A stretch of 64,000 nucleotides of DNA from Limimaricola sp027213785 (GCF_050847355.1 NZ_CP193755.1:1736001-1800000), one strand, 5' to 3'; positions 24,325-34,130 are shown, counted from the first letter of the stretch. Numbers and translations are program-made. The notes: a model not told the origin generated them from the letters alone.

Positions 24325-24332
24325 CCCCCGCA

Positions 24333-25484
24333 TCAGGCGATGCCGAATTTCAGCAGCTTGATCGCCGCGAAATCGCTCACCGCGCCGCCGACCCGCTTGG
24401 TCGCGTAGAAGATGACGTGCGGCTTGGCCGAGAACGGATCGCGCAGCACCCGCAGGTCGGGCCGCTCGGCGATGGTGTAGCCGGCCTCGAAATTGCCGAA
24501 GGCCACAGCGCAGGTGTCGGAGGCGATGTCGGGCATGTCCTCGGCGATCAGCACCGGGTAGCCCAGGAGCCGCGCCGGTTCCCCCGCTGAAAGGCCGTCG
24601 GACCACAGGAACCGGCCATCGGCGTCCTTGAGCTTGCGCAGCGCGCCGGCGGTGCGCGAGTTCATCACGAAGCTCGCGCCCGCGCGATACGGCGCGCCGA
24701 GCCGGTAGACGAGGTCGATCACCGCCTCGGCCGGGTTCGCGGCGTCGAAGCCGCCATCGGTGCCGGTCGCGACATAGCCGAGGCTGTTCCAGGCCCAGCC
24801 GTCATCATCGACCCGCGGGTAGTCGAGGATGCCGCGCGGCTTGTCGACGCCGTTGCCCGAGACGAAGGCCGCGGCCTCGGCCCGCGCGAAGGTGTCGGCG
24901 ATCCGGCCCGCGAGCCAGCCCTCGATGTCGAAGGCGCTGTCGTCCAGCAGTCGCTGCGAGGTCTTGGGCAGCGCCGAAAGCTCGTGCAGCGGGATGTTGA
25001 TCCGGTCGATCTGCGGCGTGCCGGTCTCGGTCCGCGCCGAGGTCTCGTCGGCCCAGCCGGCGCCCGGCTCGGCATGGTCGATCAGCACGTCGTAGGAGCC
25101 GGCATCCACCGCCACGACGCTGGCGATGGCGCGCAGCGAGGCGGTCGCGCCGAGCACGCCGCGCACCCGCTCGGCGGTCTGCGGATCGACGAGATAGCCG
25201 CCATCGGCCGCCACGGTGGTGCTCATCGCCTTGCCCTCGAGCCCGAGCCCGCGCAGCCCCTCATCCTCGCCGGTGCGCAGATAGGCGCCAAAGGCGGCGC
25301 GGTGCGGCTGGCCTGCGGCCTTGGCTTCGAGCGGGCTGCGCGCGGCGAGCGCGGTCTTGCGGTCCAGTCGGGTCATCCGGTCGTCCTGTGCCTTGAGTTT
25401 CGTTCGGATCTCGGCCGAGAACCGGCCCAGCTCTTCCATCAGCCCGCCGATCTCGCGGCCAAGCTCGTCGTCGTCGTCACGCAT
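24333..25484 (-). CDS. GTA major capsid protein (g5, HK97 fold)
   Basis: A 383-residue HK97-like capsid protein. The N-terminal about 90 residues are a charged helical scaffold-like region (LGREIGGLMEELGRFSAEIRT) that RcGTA removes on maturation. The core follows from STTVAADGGYLVDPQTAERV through the helix and P-domain segments (SASVVAVDAGSYDVLIDH-like, PRGILDYPRV, FVMNSRTAGALRKLKDADGRF) to the end at LLKFGIA. It overlaps the protease gene by 8 nt. This and its protease are intact, as expected for a working particle. Confidence 0.95.
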   Translation of the reverse strand: MRDDDDELGREIGGLMEELGRFSAEIRTKLKAQDDRMTRLDRKTALAARSPLEAKAAGQPHRAAFGAYLRTGEDEGLRGLGLEGKAMSTTVAADGGYLVDPQTAERVRGVLGATASLRAIASVVAVDAGSYDVLIDHAEPGAGWADETSARTETGTPQIDRINIPLHELSALPKTSQRLLDDSAFDIEGWLAGRIADTFARAEAAAFVSGNGVDKPRGILDYPRVDDDGWAWNSLGYVATGTDGGFDAANPAEAVIDLVYRLGAPYRAGASFVMNSRTAGALRKLKDADGRFLWSDGLSAGEPARLLGYPVLIAEDMPDIASDTCAVAFGNFEAGYTIAERPDLRVLRDPFSAKPHVIFYATKRVGGAVSDFAAIKLLKFGIA

Positions 25485-26025
25485 CGCGTTCCCCCTCTCG
25501 TCCCCCGAGCGCGCCCCGCGCCGCCCGTATCTTCGCCAGGAGCGCGCCCGACCGCTTGGTGCCGACCCGCGCCTCGCGCAGCATCGGGAAGGTCACCAGC
25601 GACACCTCCCACAGCTCCAGCTCGTCGAGCCTGCGGCCCGTGCCCGCCTTGCTCGATCGCCGCGTCCGGTAGCCGATCGACAGCCCGTCGATCGCCCCCG
25701 CCGCCACCAGCGCCGCCGCCTCGCGGCCCTGCGCCACCTCCGTGAGGATCCGGCCCTTGACCCATAGGCCCGTGCCGTCCTCGCGCACCTCGTCCCAGAC
25801 GCCGATCGGGCGCGCCGGGTCGTGCTGCCACAGCATCCGCACCCGGCCGCCACAGCCCTCCAGCCGCTTCAGCGAGGCGGCATAGGCGCCCGGCGCCACC
25901 ACGTCGCCGCCCTGGTCGGCGCGGCCGAACAGCGAGGCGTAGCCCGAGATCACCGCCCCCTCGCCGATCTCCAGCGGCCCGGTGCGATCCGTGCCGCCCG
26001 CGCAGAACTTGCGTTCCAGCTCCAT
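25477..26025 (-). CDS. GTA prohead protease (g4, HK97 family)
   Basis: A 182-residue serine protease that trims the capsid protein. It shows ISGYASLFGRADQGGDVVAPGAY, the active-site region MLWQHDPARPIGVW with the catalytic His, and IDGLSIGYRT with the catalytic Ser, then ELELWEVSLVTFPML. ATG 26025 follows GAGGGAGGG. Its end overlaps the capsid gene by 8 nt. Confidence 0.94.
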   Translation of the reverse strand: MELERKFCAGGTDRTGPLEIGEGAVISGYASLFGRADQGGDVVAPGAYAASLKRLEGCGGRVRMLWQHDPARPIGVWDEVREDGTGLWVKGRILTEVAQGREAAALVAAGAIDGLSIGYRTRRSSKAGTGRRLDELELWEVSLVTFPMLREARVGTKRSGALLAKIRAARGALGGREGERDA

Positions 26026-26036
26026 CAATCCCTCCC

Positions 26037-26252
26037 TCAAAGCCCCACGATCCCCTGCGCCGCCTGCGCGCCGATCGCCGCGACGACGCCGTAGACGGCG
26101 AGCCAGAGCCGGCGCTCCAGCCGCTCCATCACCGCCTCGATCCGCTCCAGCGTCGCGGCCACCTGCGCGAATTGCAGCGCCACGAGCCGCTCATGCGCCT
26201 CGATTCTGAGGCCCGGCGCGCAGGCGAAGCGATGTTCGCGCAGATCATCCAT
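26037..26252 (-). CDS. GTA protein g3.5
   Basis: A 71-residue protein in the g3.5 position between portal and protease. It has a helical N-terminal part (LREHRFACAPGLRIEAHERLV), a coiled segment (ATLERIEAVMERLERRLWL) and a C-terminal hydrophobic helix (VYGVVAAIGAQAAQGIVGL) that could enter the membrane. Its start lies 8 nt inside the portal gene end. RcGTA has a small gene of this kind with no assigned role. Confidence 0.8.
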   Translation of the reverse strand: MDDLREHRFACAPGLRIEAHERLVALQFAQVAATLERIEAVMERLERRLWLAVYGVVAAIGAQAAQGIVGL

Positions 26253-27417
26253 CCGAGCCGACCTCGCGCGCGGGCAGGCCCAGCAGCGCGCGTTTTTCCG
26301 CATCGGTCAGGAACAGCGCCTCCGAGACGCGGCGCCACTGGCCGTCGCGCTCGGCGGCCAAGGCGGGCACTTGGTCGAGATCGACCCGAAGCTCGAACCG
26401 CTCGCCCGCGAAATCCGACAGCCACTCGGCCAGGGCCGCCGCGACCCGCGTCATCAGCGGCAGCACGGTCAGCCGGTAGAAGGCGCGGTTGGCCTCCTGG
26501 TAATTGGCATAGGTGGCGTCGCCCGGGATCCCGAGGATCATCGGCGGCACCCCGAAGGCCAGCGCGATCTCGCGCGCCGCGGCCTCCTTGGTCTTCTGGA
26601 ACTCCATGTCGGAGGGGCTGAAGCCCATCGGCTTCCAGTCGAGCCCGCCCTCGAGCAGCATCGGTCGGCCGGCGTTGCGCGCGCCCTGGTGCTGGCTTTC
26701 CATCTCCTCGACCAGCCGGTCGTATTGATCGGGGGTCAGCCCCGCCTGCCCGTCGGCGCCGCGATAGACGATGGCGCCAGAGGGGCGCGCGGCGTTGTCG
26801 AGAAGCGCCTTTGACCACGCCGAAGCGGCGTTGTGCACGTCGATCGCGCTGGCGGCGGCGGTGAGCGCCGAGAGACCGTAATGGTCGTCCTGCGGGTGAA
26901 AGCTCTTGATGTGGCAGATCGGCGAGAGGCCATCCGTCACCGTGAAGCGGTGCTTGGCGCCGCCGGCGGCATATTCATAGGCCGTGGGCCAGCCATCCGC
27001 GCCGGGCACCAGCGCCATGCGCTCCGAGCGCAGCACGTGCAGCTCATAGGGCAGCCCCTCGGCGCCCACCGCCTCGACATAGCCGTTGCCGGTGAGCAGG
27101 ATCTGACCGACCAGCGCCTCGATCATCTCGGCCCGGCCCTGTCCGGGGTTGGGCCGCGCCAGGAGCGCCAGCGCCGGGTGCCCGTCGTAGCGGCGGCCCC
27201 GGTCCTGCAGCATCAAGGGCAGCGCCGACGCCGCCTCGGAGATGAGCCGGACCGCGCGAAACCCCACCGGGTTGCCCAGAAAGCCCGCCCGGGTGAGCGA
27301 TCCGGTGTCGCGCGCGCTCCAGGCCGGGCGGCCCGCCCCGGGCCATGCGAGGCAGCGCCCCGCCGCCGAGGCCTTGGCCTCGGGCGCCCCCTTGCCGCGC
27401 TTGAGAAACTCGAACAT
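26245..27417 (-). CDS. GTA portal protein (g3, HK97 family)
   Basis: A 390-residue portal, the dodecamer through which DNA enters the head. It begins MFEFLKRGKGAPEAKAS and has LNPVGFRAVRLISEAASALP-like wing residues, GNGYVEAVG, ICHIKSFHPQDDHYGLSALTAA and FGVPPMILGIPGDATYANYQEANRAFY, all typical of the HK97 portal family. ATG 27417 was chosen; reading upstream gives a low-complexity Arg/Pro tail. A gap of 193 bp separates it from the terminase gene, the longest inside the cluster. Confidence 0.94.
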   Translation of the reverse strand: MFEFLKRGKGAPEAKASAAGRCLAWPGAGRPAWSARDTGSLTRAGFLGNPVGFRAVRLISEAASALPLMLQDRGRRYDGHPALALLARPNPGQGRAEMIEALVGQILLTGNGYVEAVGAEGLPYELHVLRSERMALVPGADGWPTAYEYAAGGAKHRFTVTDGLSPICHIKSFHPQDDHYGLSALTAAASAIDVHNAASAWSKALLDNAARPSGAIVYRGADGQAGLTPDQYDRLVEEMESQHQGARNAGRPMLLEGGLDWKPMGFSPSDMEFQKTKEAAAREIALAFGVPPMILGIPGDATYANYQEANRAFYRLTVLPLMTRVAAALAEWLSDFAGERFELRVDLDQVPALAAERDGQWRRVSEALFLTDAEKRALLGLPAREVGSDG

Positions 27418-27570
27418 CGCCGCCCCCCGCTGGTCGTCTTCCTGGCTCGGGAGGGAGAATGGCAGCGCCGGGTTGGGAAAGCCGGAACGGCGCGAACGGT
27501 GGTCCGGCCCGGGGCGCAACGGCCAGGGGTGGAGGGGCTGCCGCCCCCGCCGCGTGCCGCGGCTCCCCCG

Positions 27571-27591
27571 CGCGTATTTTCGGAACAAAGT
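27571..27591 (-). repeat. Intergenic motif, copy 1 (g2-g3 gap)
   Basis: On the minus strand the sequence is ACTTTGTTCC, three variable bases, then AAATACGCG within a G-rich tail. The same motif occurs at 34131-34151. Both copies begin about 10-20 bp after the stop codon of a minus-strand gene. No gene is present in the 193-bp gap otherwise. Confidence 0.6.
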
Positions 27592-27610
27592 CGGGCCCGG
27601 GAGTCGGGCC

Positions 27611-29017
27611 TCAGAGCTGCCGCAGACGCGGGCGGCGCCATTGCTTGGCCGGCAGGATCATCAGCTCGTGCAGCGCCCAGACCAGCGCGTCCACCCGGTC
27701 GGGCGAGCCCGATCCGACGAAACCCCGCGCCGTCATCTGCGCCATCTGATCCTCGAGCGCACCGAGACCGCGCAGGTGATGCACGCGGCCCTGCTCGTAG
27801 AGCGCCGCGACCGGCTCGGCCCGGCGCGCCTTGCCCCGGCTGGCATGCAGCGCCCTGAACGGCACCAGGGGATCGATCTGGCGCACCACCGCCTCGACCA
27901 GCGCGCCGCCCTGGTTCACCTCGGCGACCATCCGCCCGGCCTCGTGCCGCGCCATCGCCGCGCAGGCGGCGCGGGCCCAGCCATGCGGCGAGGCCGCCGC
28001 CACCGTGGCATCCTCGAGCACGAAGGCGCGCCAGTCCTGCGGCGGCCCCTGGGTCACGGCGCCGGCCACGACGATGCCGCAGGCGTCCGAGCCGGCATGA
28101 CCGCTCACCGAAGGGTCGACGGCGACGACGACGCGGTCGAGGGCGGGCGCTGTCTCGACCGTGCAGGCGGCCAACATATCGGCGGTCCACAGCGCGCCCT
28201 CGGCATCCGCCAGCAGCACCCCGTCGAGCTCCTGCCGGCCCTGCCGGGTGCCGGCGTAGCGACGGGCCATCTCGTCGAGGAACCCCTGGGCGAGGTTCGC
28301 CGCGTTGGCGGCGGTCGGCGCATGGGTGGTGACGGTGCTGTCGGCGGCCAGCAGGTCGCGCAGCACCGCCACGTTGCGCGGCGTCGTGGTGACGCAGGCG
28401 CGCGGATCGCCCAGCCGCAGCCCGAATTGCAGCATGTCCCAAGCCGCCTGCCCGCGTTTCCACTTGGCCAGCTCGTCGGCCCAAGCCGCGTCGAATTGCG
28501 GGCCGCGCAGCGCCTCGTAATCATGCGCCGAAAAGAGCTGCGCCACCGCGCCGTTGGGCCATGTCAGCATCCGCCGCGTCGCGCTCCATTCGGGGCGGCG
28601 ATCGGGCGGTGAACAGGCCATGATGCCGCTGTCGCCGAACACCATCACCTCGCGCGCCTGGTCGAGCGTCTCGCCCAGAAGCGCCACCCGGCGCGCAGGT
28701 CCCGGTGCGCCGGGGCGCGCGCCCTCGACCTGCGCGCGGACCCATTCGGCGCCGGCGCGGGTCTTGCCCGCGCCGCGCCCGCCAAGGATCACCCATGTGC
28801 GCCAGTCGCCTGCGGGCGGCAGTTGATGCGGCAGCGCCCAGAGGTCGAAGAGCCATGGCAGCGCCGCCAGCTCGACCGGCCCGAGCCCGTCGAGAAACTC
28901 AGCCCTCGCGGCAGCAGGCGCGCAGGCGATCCAGCCGGCAACCGATCCGTCGCCGCGCCTCGTCGAGATCGAAATCGCCCGCGGCGAGCCCGCCATCCTG
29001 TCGCCTGAGCCAGTCAT
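27611..29017 (-). CDS. GTA large terminase, DNA-packaging motor (g2)
   Basis: A 468-residue packaging ATPase-nuclease. Walker A is VILGGRGAGKTRAGAEW (about residues 77-93), with an ADELAKW Walker B-like segment near 160 and an RNase-H-fold nuclease in the C-terminal half (VVAVDPSVSGHAGSDACGIV, YEQGRVHHL, ALVWALHELM). In GTAs it packages random host DNA. ATG 29017 follows GAGAGGAAG; this overlaps g1 by about 119 nt in another frame. ATG 28996 is the alternative. Confidence 0.94.
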   Translation of the reverse strand: MTGSGDRMAGSPRAISISTRRGDGSVAGWIACAPAAARAEFLDGLGPVELAALPWLFDLWALPHQLPPAGDWRTWVILGGRGAGKTRAGAEWVRAQVEGARPGAPGPARRVALLGETLDQAREVMVFGDSGIMACSPPDRRPEWSATRRMLTWPNGAVAQLFSAHDYEALRGPQFDAAWADELAKWKRGQAAWDMLQFGLRLGDPRACVTTTPRNVAVLRDLLAADSTVTTHAPTAANAANLAQGFLDEMARRYAGTRQGRQELDGVLLADAEGALWTADMLAACTVETAPALDRVVVAVDPSVSGHAGSDACGIVVAGAVTQGPPQDWRAFVLEDATVAAASPHGWARAACAAMARHEAGRMVAEVNQGGALVEAVVRQIDPLVPFRALHASRGKARRAEPVAALYEQGRVHHLRGLGALEDQMAQMTARGFVGSGSPDRVDALVWALHELMILPAKQWRRPRLRQL

Positions 29018-29231
29018 TGAACTTCCTCTCGACCTCGAACGCCCCCTTAAGAGCGCTCTCCAAGTCACTGATCTTTTTCTGAATGTCCTTCGGGGCTACG
29101 GCGTCCGACCGTAGCTCCGTCAGCAGGTCCGCCAGCGTCGACCGCACCGATGACAGGAGCAGCCACGCATCCTCCCATTCCTTGCGGCGCGCGGCTTCGT
29201 CCGGTCCCGAGGGGCCCGTCATCTCGCTCAT
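28899..29231 (-). CDS. GTA small terminase (g1)
   Basis: A 110-residue protein, first gene of the cluster. Its middle is a long coiled coil (VRSTLADLLTELRSDAV, DIQKKISDLESALKGAFEVE), and the C-terminus is basic with LRRQDGGL and RLDRLRACC. In R. capsulatus g1 is the small terminase that lacks sequence-specific DNA binding, in keeping with packaging of any DNA. ATG 29231 follows GGGAGAATGG. The end overlaps the large terminase gene deeply. Confidence 0.88.
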   Translation of the reverse strand: MSEMTGPSGPDEAARRKEWEDAWLLLSSVRSTLADLLTELRSDAVAPKDIQKKISDLESALKGAFEVERKFNDWLRRQDGGLAAGDFDLDEARRRIGCRLDRLRACCREG

Positions 29232-29272
29232 CTTCCATTCTCCCGGCTGTGTCCCGGCCGGGAGCGGACATG

Positions 29273-29305
29273 AAAAAGGCGGCGCCGGGTTGCCCCGGTG
29301 CCGCC
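29273..29305 (-). terminator. Terminator-shaped hairpin in the GTA leader
   Basis: On the minus strand GGCGGCACCGGG (29305-29294) pairs with CCCGGCGCCGCC (29289-29278), with a four-base loop, and is followed by TTTTT (29277-29273). This is a textbook intrinsic terminator 41 bp before the g1 ATG. It lies downstream of the candidate GTA promoter, so it could act as an attenuator as well as stopping mltG readthrough. Confidence 0.85.
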
Positions 29306-29330
29306 TCGTCGTTCTTTCCCAGCCTGTGCT

Positions 29331-29361
29331 TGACCCTAGGTCATACCGCGCCGAATGTCAA
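29331..29361 (-). promoter_or_regulatory. Candidate GTA promoter with overlapping palindrome
   Basis: On the minus strand TTGACA (29361-29356), a 17-bp spacer and TAGGGT (29338-29333) form a sigma70-like promoter about 100 bp before g1. The inverted repeat TGACC-CTA-GGTCA at 29331-29343 covers the -10 element and is a possible operator. The perfect -35 is notable in this GC-rich DNA. GTA regulators of Rhodobacter (CtrA, GafA) are not encoded here. Confidence 0.6.
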
Positions 29362-29412
29362 TCGAAACGAGTTGAAGTGCGCCCTACAAGCGCCCGGCCC
29401 GTTTACGAAAAA

Positions 29413-30575
29413 TCAATTCTGAACTGCGCGCTCGGCCTCGATCTTGCGCCATTCGGCGACGTTGCTGTTATGCTCGGCCAGCGTTTCGGCGAAGGCATGG
29501 CCGCCGGTGCCATCGGCCACGAAGAACACGTAGTCGGTGGTCGCCGGGTTCAGCGCCGCCTCGATCGCCGCGCGCCCGGGATTGGCGATCGGCGTCGGCG
29601 GCAGCCCGTTGATCACGTAGGTGTTCCACGGGGTCTCGGCCTGAAGCTCGCTGCGGCGCAGGCCCCGGCCCAGCACGCCCTTGCCCTCGGTGATGCCGTA
29701 GATCACCGTCGGGTCGGTCTGCAGCGGCATGCCCTGGCGCAGCCGGTTGATGAAGACGCTCGCGACCTGCGGGCGTTCGGCGGCGATGCCGGTCTCCTTC
29801 TCGACGATCGAGGCGAGGATCAGCGCCTCTTCCGGGCTCTCCAGCGGCAGGTCGCCGGCGCGGTTCTCCCAGGCCTCGGCGAGGATCGCGGCCTGCGCCG
29901 CCTCCATCTGGTCGAGCACCGCCTCGACCTGCGTGCCCGGCGCGATCTCGTAGCTGTCGGGCGCGAGGCTGCCCTCGGCCGGGATCTCCTCGACATCGCC
30001 TTCGAGCGTGTCGAGCGCGTTGAGCGCCTGCACCACCTGCCAAGAGGTCACGCCCTCGGCCATGGCGATGCGGTAGCGCGTATCGGCACGGCCGCGCATC
30101 TCCGTATAGGCTTCGGGGATCTCGACGCCCTCGGCGGTCGGGTCGAACTCGGCGAGCTCGTTGAATTCCGAACTCGCCGGGTCAAGCTCGCGCACCTCGG
30201 CCAGCACCGCGTTGACGCCGATCTTGTAGAGGATCTCGGTGCCGCAGGTCGAGGCGCCGCCGCGGGTCACGATGTCGACGATCCGCTCCATCGAGGCCCG
30301 CTCGGGGATCAAATGGCTGCCGGCCTTGAGCTGGCCCGCCTTCTCGGAATACTCGGCACCGATGCGGAAGATCGGCGCCGAGCCGATCGCGCCCTGCTCT
30401 TCGAGCCGGGCGCTGACGCTGCGCATGTTGGTGCCCGGCTCGACCCGCAGGCAGATCGCCGCCTCGAGCGGGCCGTCGCCCGAATACTCGTTCACGCCCC
30501 AGGCGATGACCCCGGCGGCGCCCGCGAGCCCCACGATCAGGAAGGTAATCGTGTTCGAGGCGAGATGACGCCACA

Positions 30576-30576
<1 letters not shown>
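29413..30576 (-). CDS. mltG: Endolytic murein transglycosylase MltG (YceG-like)
   Basis: Cuts nascent glycan strands in the inner membrane and so sets their length. The 387 residues start with one membrane anchor (ITFLIVGLAGAAGVIAWGV), then a LysM-like region and the YceG catalytic domain with LASIVEKETG (catalytic Glu), PLQTDPTVIYG and NTYVINGLPPTPIANPG. Its ATG shares a base with the fabF stop (TGATG), the usual fabF-mltG pair of alphaproteobacteria. The GTA cluster follows on the same strand after a promoter and terminator. Confidence 0.95.
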
Positions 30577-31844
<1,268 letters not shown>

Positions 31845-31999
31845 CTGACCATCCTCTTCGCAATAACTCGCGCCCTGATACCGCAGGGCTTCGCGCGGGA
31901 GCAAGAGCGCGGGCGTGGCGAATTCGCGGCTCGGCGCCACTGCGCGGCTTAACGCGGAGTTCAGCAAGATCGGCTTTGCTGCGCAAAAGGAGTTCCGCC

Positions 32000-32818
32000 A
32001 TGCGCGTCTGGCCCGTGCTACTGTTCCTGATGCTGGCCGCGCCGCTGCGGGCCGATCCCGCCTGCGATACCGTGGCGGCGCTCGGCCGCGTGGTGACGAG
32101 CGCGCAGGACCGCGATGTCGCGATGCTGAACCGGGCGCTGCGGCGGATCGATGCGGCGCGGGCGATGTGGAACCTAGCGGGTCACCCCTTGGTGCGGCAT
32201 CGCACGGAGATCGAAGCCGCGCTGCGGATCGCGGCAGATTGGGCCAATGCGGCGCGCGGACCGGGCCTCGACCGCGCACCGCTGTCCCCGGAGGACGAGG
32301 CCGCCCTCGCGCGGCTGGAGGCGTTGCTGGCCGGCGCCGGCTGCGGTGACGAGATCGGCGCCCCGGGCGCGTCGGGCTTGGCCGAGCGCAAGGCCGGGGC
32401 GGTCGCGGGAAGCGGGGGCTGGCAGGCGATCCGGCTCGTCGGCGTCGGCGTGGCGGCGCTGGTCGTCGCCGGGAGCGGCGGCGCGCTGGTCTGGATCCTG
32501 GTGCGTCACGGGCAGAGGCGACGACGGCGCGAGCAGCGCCATTCGGTGAACCTACCCGCGCGGCTGCGCAGCGGCGGCGAGGAGATCGAGGCGCGGCTGC
32601 TCGACATCAGCCGTCTGGGCGCCAAGCTGCGGATTGACCCCGGCGTCGGAGCGCCGGACCCGTCGCGGATCGTGCTGTTTCTGGGCGATCGCGAGATCGA
32701 GGCGGCGCCGCGCTGGCGCAACACCCATTATCTCGGGGTGCAGTTCGTCAAACCGCTCAGCGAGGAGATGATGGCGCCGCTGATCCAGCCCGCGCGCGGG
32801 CCGCGCGAGGGGCCCTGA
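32000..32818 (+). CDS. Membrane-anchored PilZ-domain protein with an exported N-terminal domain
   Basis: 272 residues in three parts. A signal peptide (MRVWPVLLFLMLAAPLRA) leads into a helical domain of about 115 residues with two cysteines (ACDTVAAL, GAGCGDEI) expected outside the cytoplasm. A membrane helix at about 144-168 (VGVGVAALVVAGSGGALVWIL) is followed by RRRRREQRHSV and a PilZ domain with RxxxR and DISRLGAKL, the c-di-GMP-binding motifs, in the cytoplasm. The build suggests c-di-GMP signals crossing the membrane to or from the outer domain. AAGGAG precedes ATG 32000. The partner is unknown. Confidence 0.82.
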   Translation: MRVWPVLLFLMLAAPLRADPACDTVAALGRVVTSAQDRDVAMLNRALRRIDAARAMWNLAGHPLVRHRTEIEAALRIAADWANAARGPGLDRAPLSPEDEAALARLEALLAGAGCGDEIGAPGASGLAERKAGAVAGSGGWQAIRLVGVGVAALVVAGSGGALVWILVRHGQRRRRREQRHSVNLPARLRSGGEEIEARLLDISRLGAKLRIDPGVGAPDPSRIVLFLGDREIEAAPRWRNTHYLGVQFVKPLSEEMMAPLIQPARGPREGP

Positions 32819-32823
32819 ATCGA

Positions 32824-32850
32824 AAACGGCACCCGCGAGGGGTGCCGTTT
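32824..32850. terminator. Terminator between the PilZ gene and acpP
   Basis: AAACGGCACCC at 32824-32834 pairs perfectly with GGGTGCCGTTT at 32840-32850 across a GCGAG loop. The genes converge on it, so it can act in both directions. Confidence 0.8.
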
Positions 32851-32884
32851 CCCGTGCCAGGCCGGAAGGCCGTGGCCCCGTCGG

Positions 32885-33118
32885 TTACTGCGCTTCCTTG
32901 ATGAAGCGGACCGCGTCGCCGAAGGTCTGGATGGTTTCGGCGGCATCGTCGGGGATCTCGATCCCGAACTCTTCCTCGAAGGCCATGACCAGCTCGACGG
33001 TGTCGAGGCTGTCGGCGCCCAGATCGTCGATGAACGAGGCGTTCTCGACGACCTTGTCCTCTTCGACACCCAGATGCTCAACAACGATCTTGCGCACGCG
33101 GTCGGCGACGTCGCTCAT
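32885..33118 (-). CDS. acpP: Acyl carrier protein
   Basis: A 77-residue acidic carrier of growing fatty acids. The attachment site DLGADSLDTVELVMAFEEEF places the phosphopantetheine Ser at 37. Helix I (VADRVRKIVVEHLGVEEDKV) and the C-terminal TIQTFGDAVRFIKEAQ are standard. It lies between fabG and fabF on the same strand with gaps on both sides, so it is likely to have its own strong transcript. Confidence 0.98.
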   Translation of the reverse strand: MSDVADRVRKIVVEHLGVEEDKVVENASFIDDLGADSLDTVELVMAFEEEFGIEIPDDAAETIQTFGDAVRFIKEAQ

Positions 33119-33206
33119 AACAGTTCCTCACGTCTTTCCGGCCCATTTGGGCCTTTTTCTCTTGCCCCGAAGGACATTCTCATGCCCGAGCGGGCCGCTC
33201 ACCGAC

Positions 33207-33225
33207 AGGGGCCGCGACGGCCCCT
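33207..33225 (-). terminator. Short GC-rich hairpin between fabG and acpP
   Basis: GGGGCCG at 33208-33214 pairs with CGGCCCC at 33218-33224 across three bases, in the 182-bp gap upstream of acpP. It could end fabG transcription or shape the acpP leader. No T-run is present. Confidence 0.35.
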
Positions 33226-33300
33226 TCCGGAAAATCTCGTCGTCCTTTAGCAGAGAATCCGGGCCGCGCAAACGCTTTGTGGGCCCCGATCTTCCCGGCC

Positions 33301-34038
33301 TCAGAGCATCGCCATGCCGCCGTTGACATGCAGCGTGGCGCCGGTGACATAACCCGCCTCCGGGCTCGCCAGATACAGCACCGCCGCCGCGATCTCCTCG
33401 GCCTCGCCCATGCGGCCTGCGGGAATCTGGCCCAGGATGCCCGATTTCTGCTCGTCGTTGAGCTTGTCGGTCATCGCCGTGGCGATGAAGCCCGGCGCCA
33501 CGCAGTTCACGGTGATGCCGCGGCTCGCCACCTCGTAGGCGATGGATTTCGACATGCCCACCATGCCGGCCTTGGCGGCGGCGTAGTTGGCCTGGCCGGG
33601 GTTGCCGGTGGCGCCGACGATCGAGGAGATGTTGATGATCCGGCCCCAGCGCGCCTTCATCATCGGCCGTACCACGCCCTTGCACAGCCGCATCGTCGAG
33701 GTGAGGTTGACCTCGAGCACCTGCGCCCAGTCCTCCTCGGACATGCGCATGAACAGGTTGTCGCGGGTGATGCCGGCGTTGTTGACGAGGATGTCGAGCC
33801 CGCCCATCGCCTCGATCGCCTGTTTTGGCAGGGCGTTGACCGCCTCGGCCTCGGACAGGTTGCAAGGCAGGACATGGGCGCGGTCGCCCAGGGTCGCCGC
33901 CAGTTCCTCGAGCGGCGCGGTGCGGGTGCCGGACAGCCCCACGGTGGCACCGGCCCCGTGCAGCGCGGTGGCGATGGCGCCGCCGATGCCGCCAGAGGCG
34001 CCAGTGACGAGCGCGCATTTCCCGGTCAGATCGAACAT
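33301..34038 (-). CDS. fabG: 3-oxoacyl-ACP reductase
   Basis: NADPH-dependent reductase of the fatty-acid cycle, 245 residues. The nucleotide motif is TGASGGIGG, the NNAG motif is at 86-89, and the catalytic triad is Ser 139, Tyr 152 and Lys 156 (YAAAK). The tail PEAGYVTGATLHVNGGMAML is the FabG signature, which separates it from generic SDRs. It is 122 bp after fabD on the same strand. Confidence 0.96.
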   Translation of the reverse strand: MFDLTGKCALVTGASGGIGGAIATALHGAGATVGLSGTRTAPLEELAATLGDRAHVLPCNLSEAEAVNALPKQAIEAMGGLDILVNNAGITRDNLFMRMSEEDWAQVLEVNLTSTMRLCKGVVRPMMKARWGRIINISSIVGATGNPGQANYAAAKAGMVGMSKSIAYEVASRGITVNCVAPGFIATAMTDKLNDEQKSGILGQIPAGRMGEAEEIAAAVLYLASPEAGYVTGATLHVNGGMAML

Positions 34039-34130
34039 GTGTGGTCTCCTGCGTAAGCGGTTGGCAACGGGTCTAGCAGCGCCGAGGCGCCCGGACCACC
34101 GCCCGCGCGCATCGCCGCGCGCGCGGGTTC

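Noticed and set aside
15055..29231. Prophage
   Set aside because: There is no integrase, repressor, replication or lysis gene and no att-like repeats; gene content and order are those of RcGTA next to cysE.
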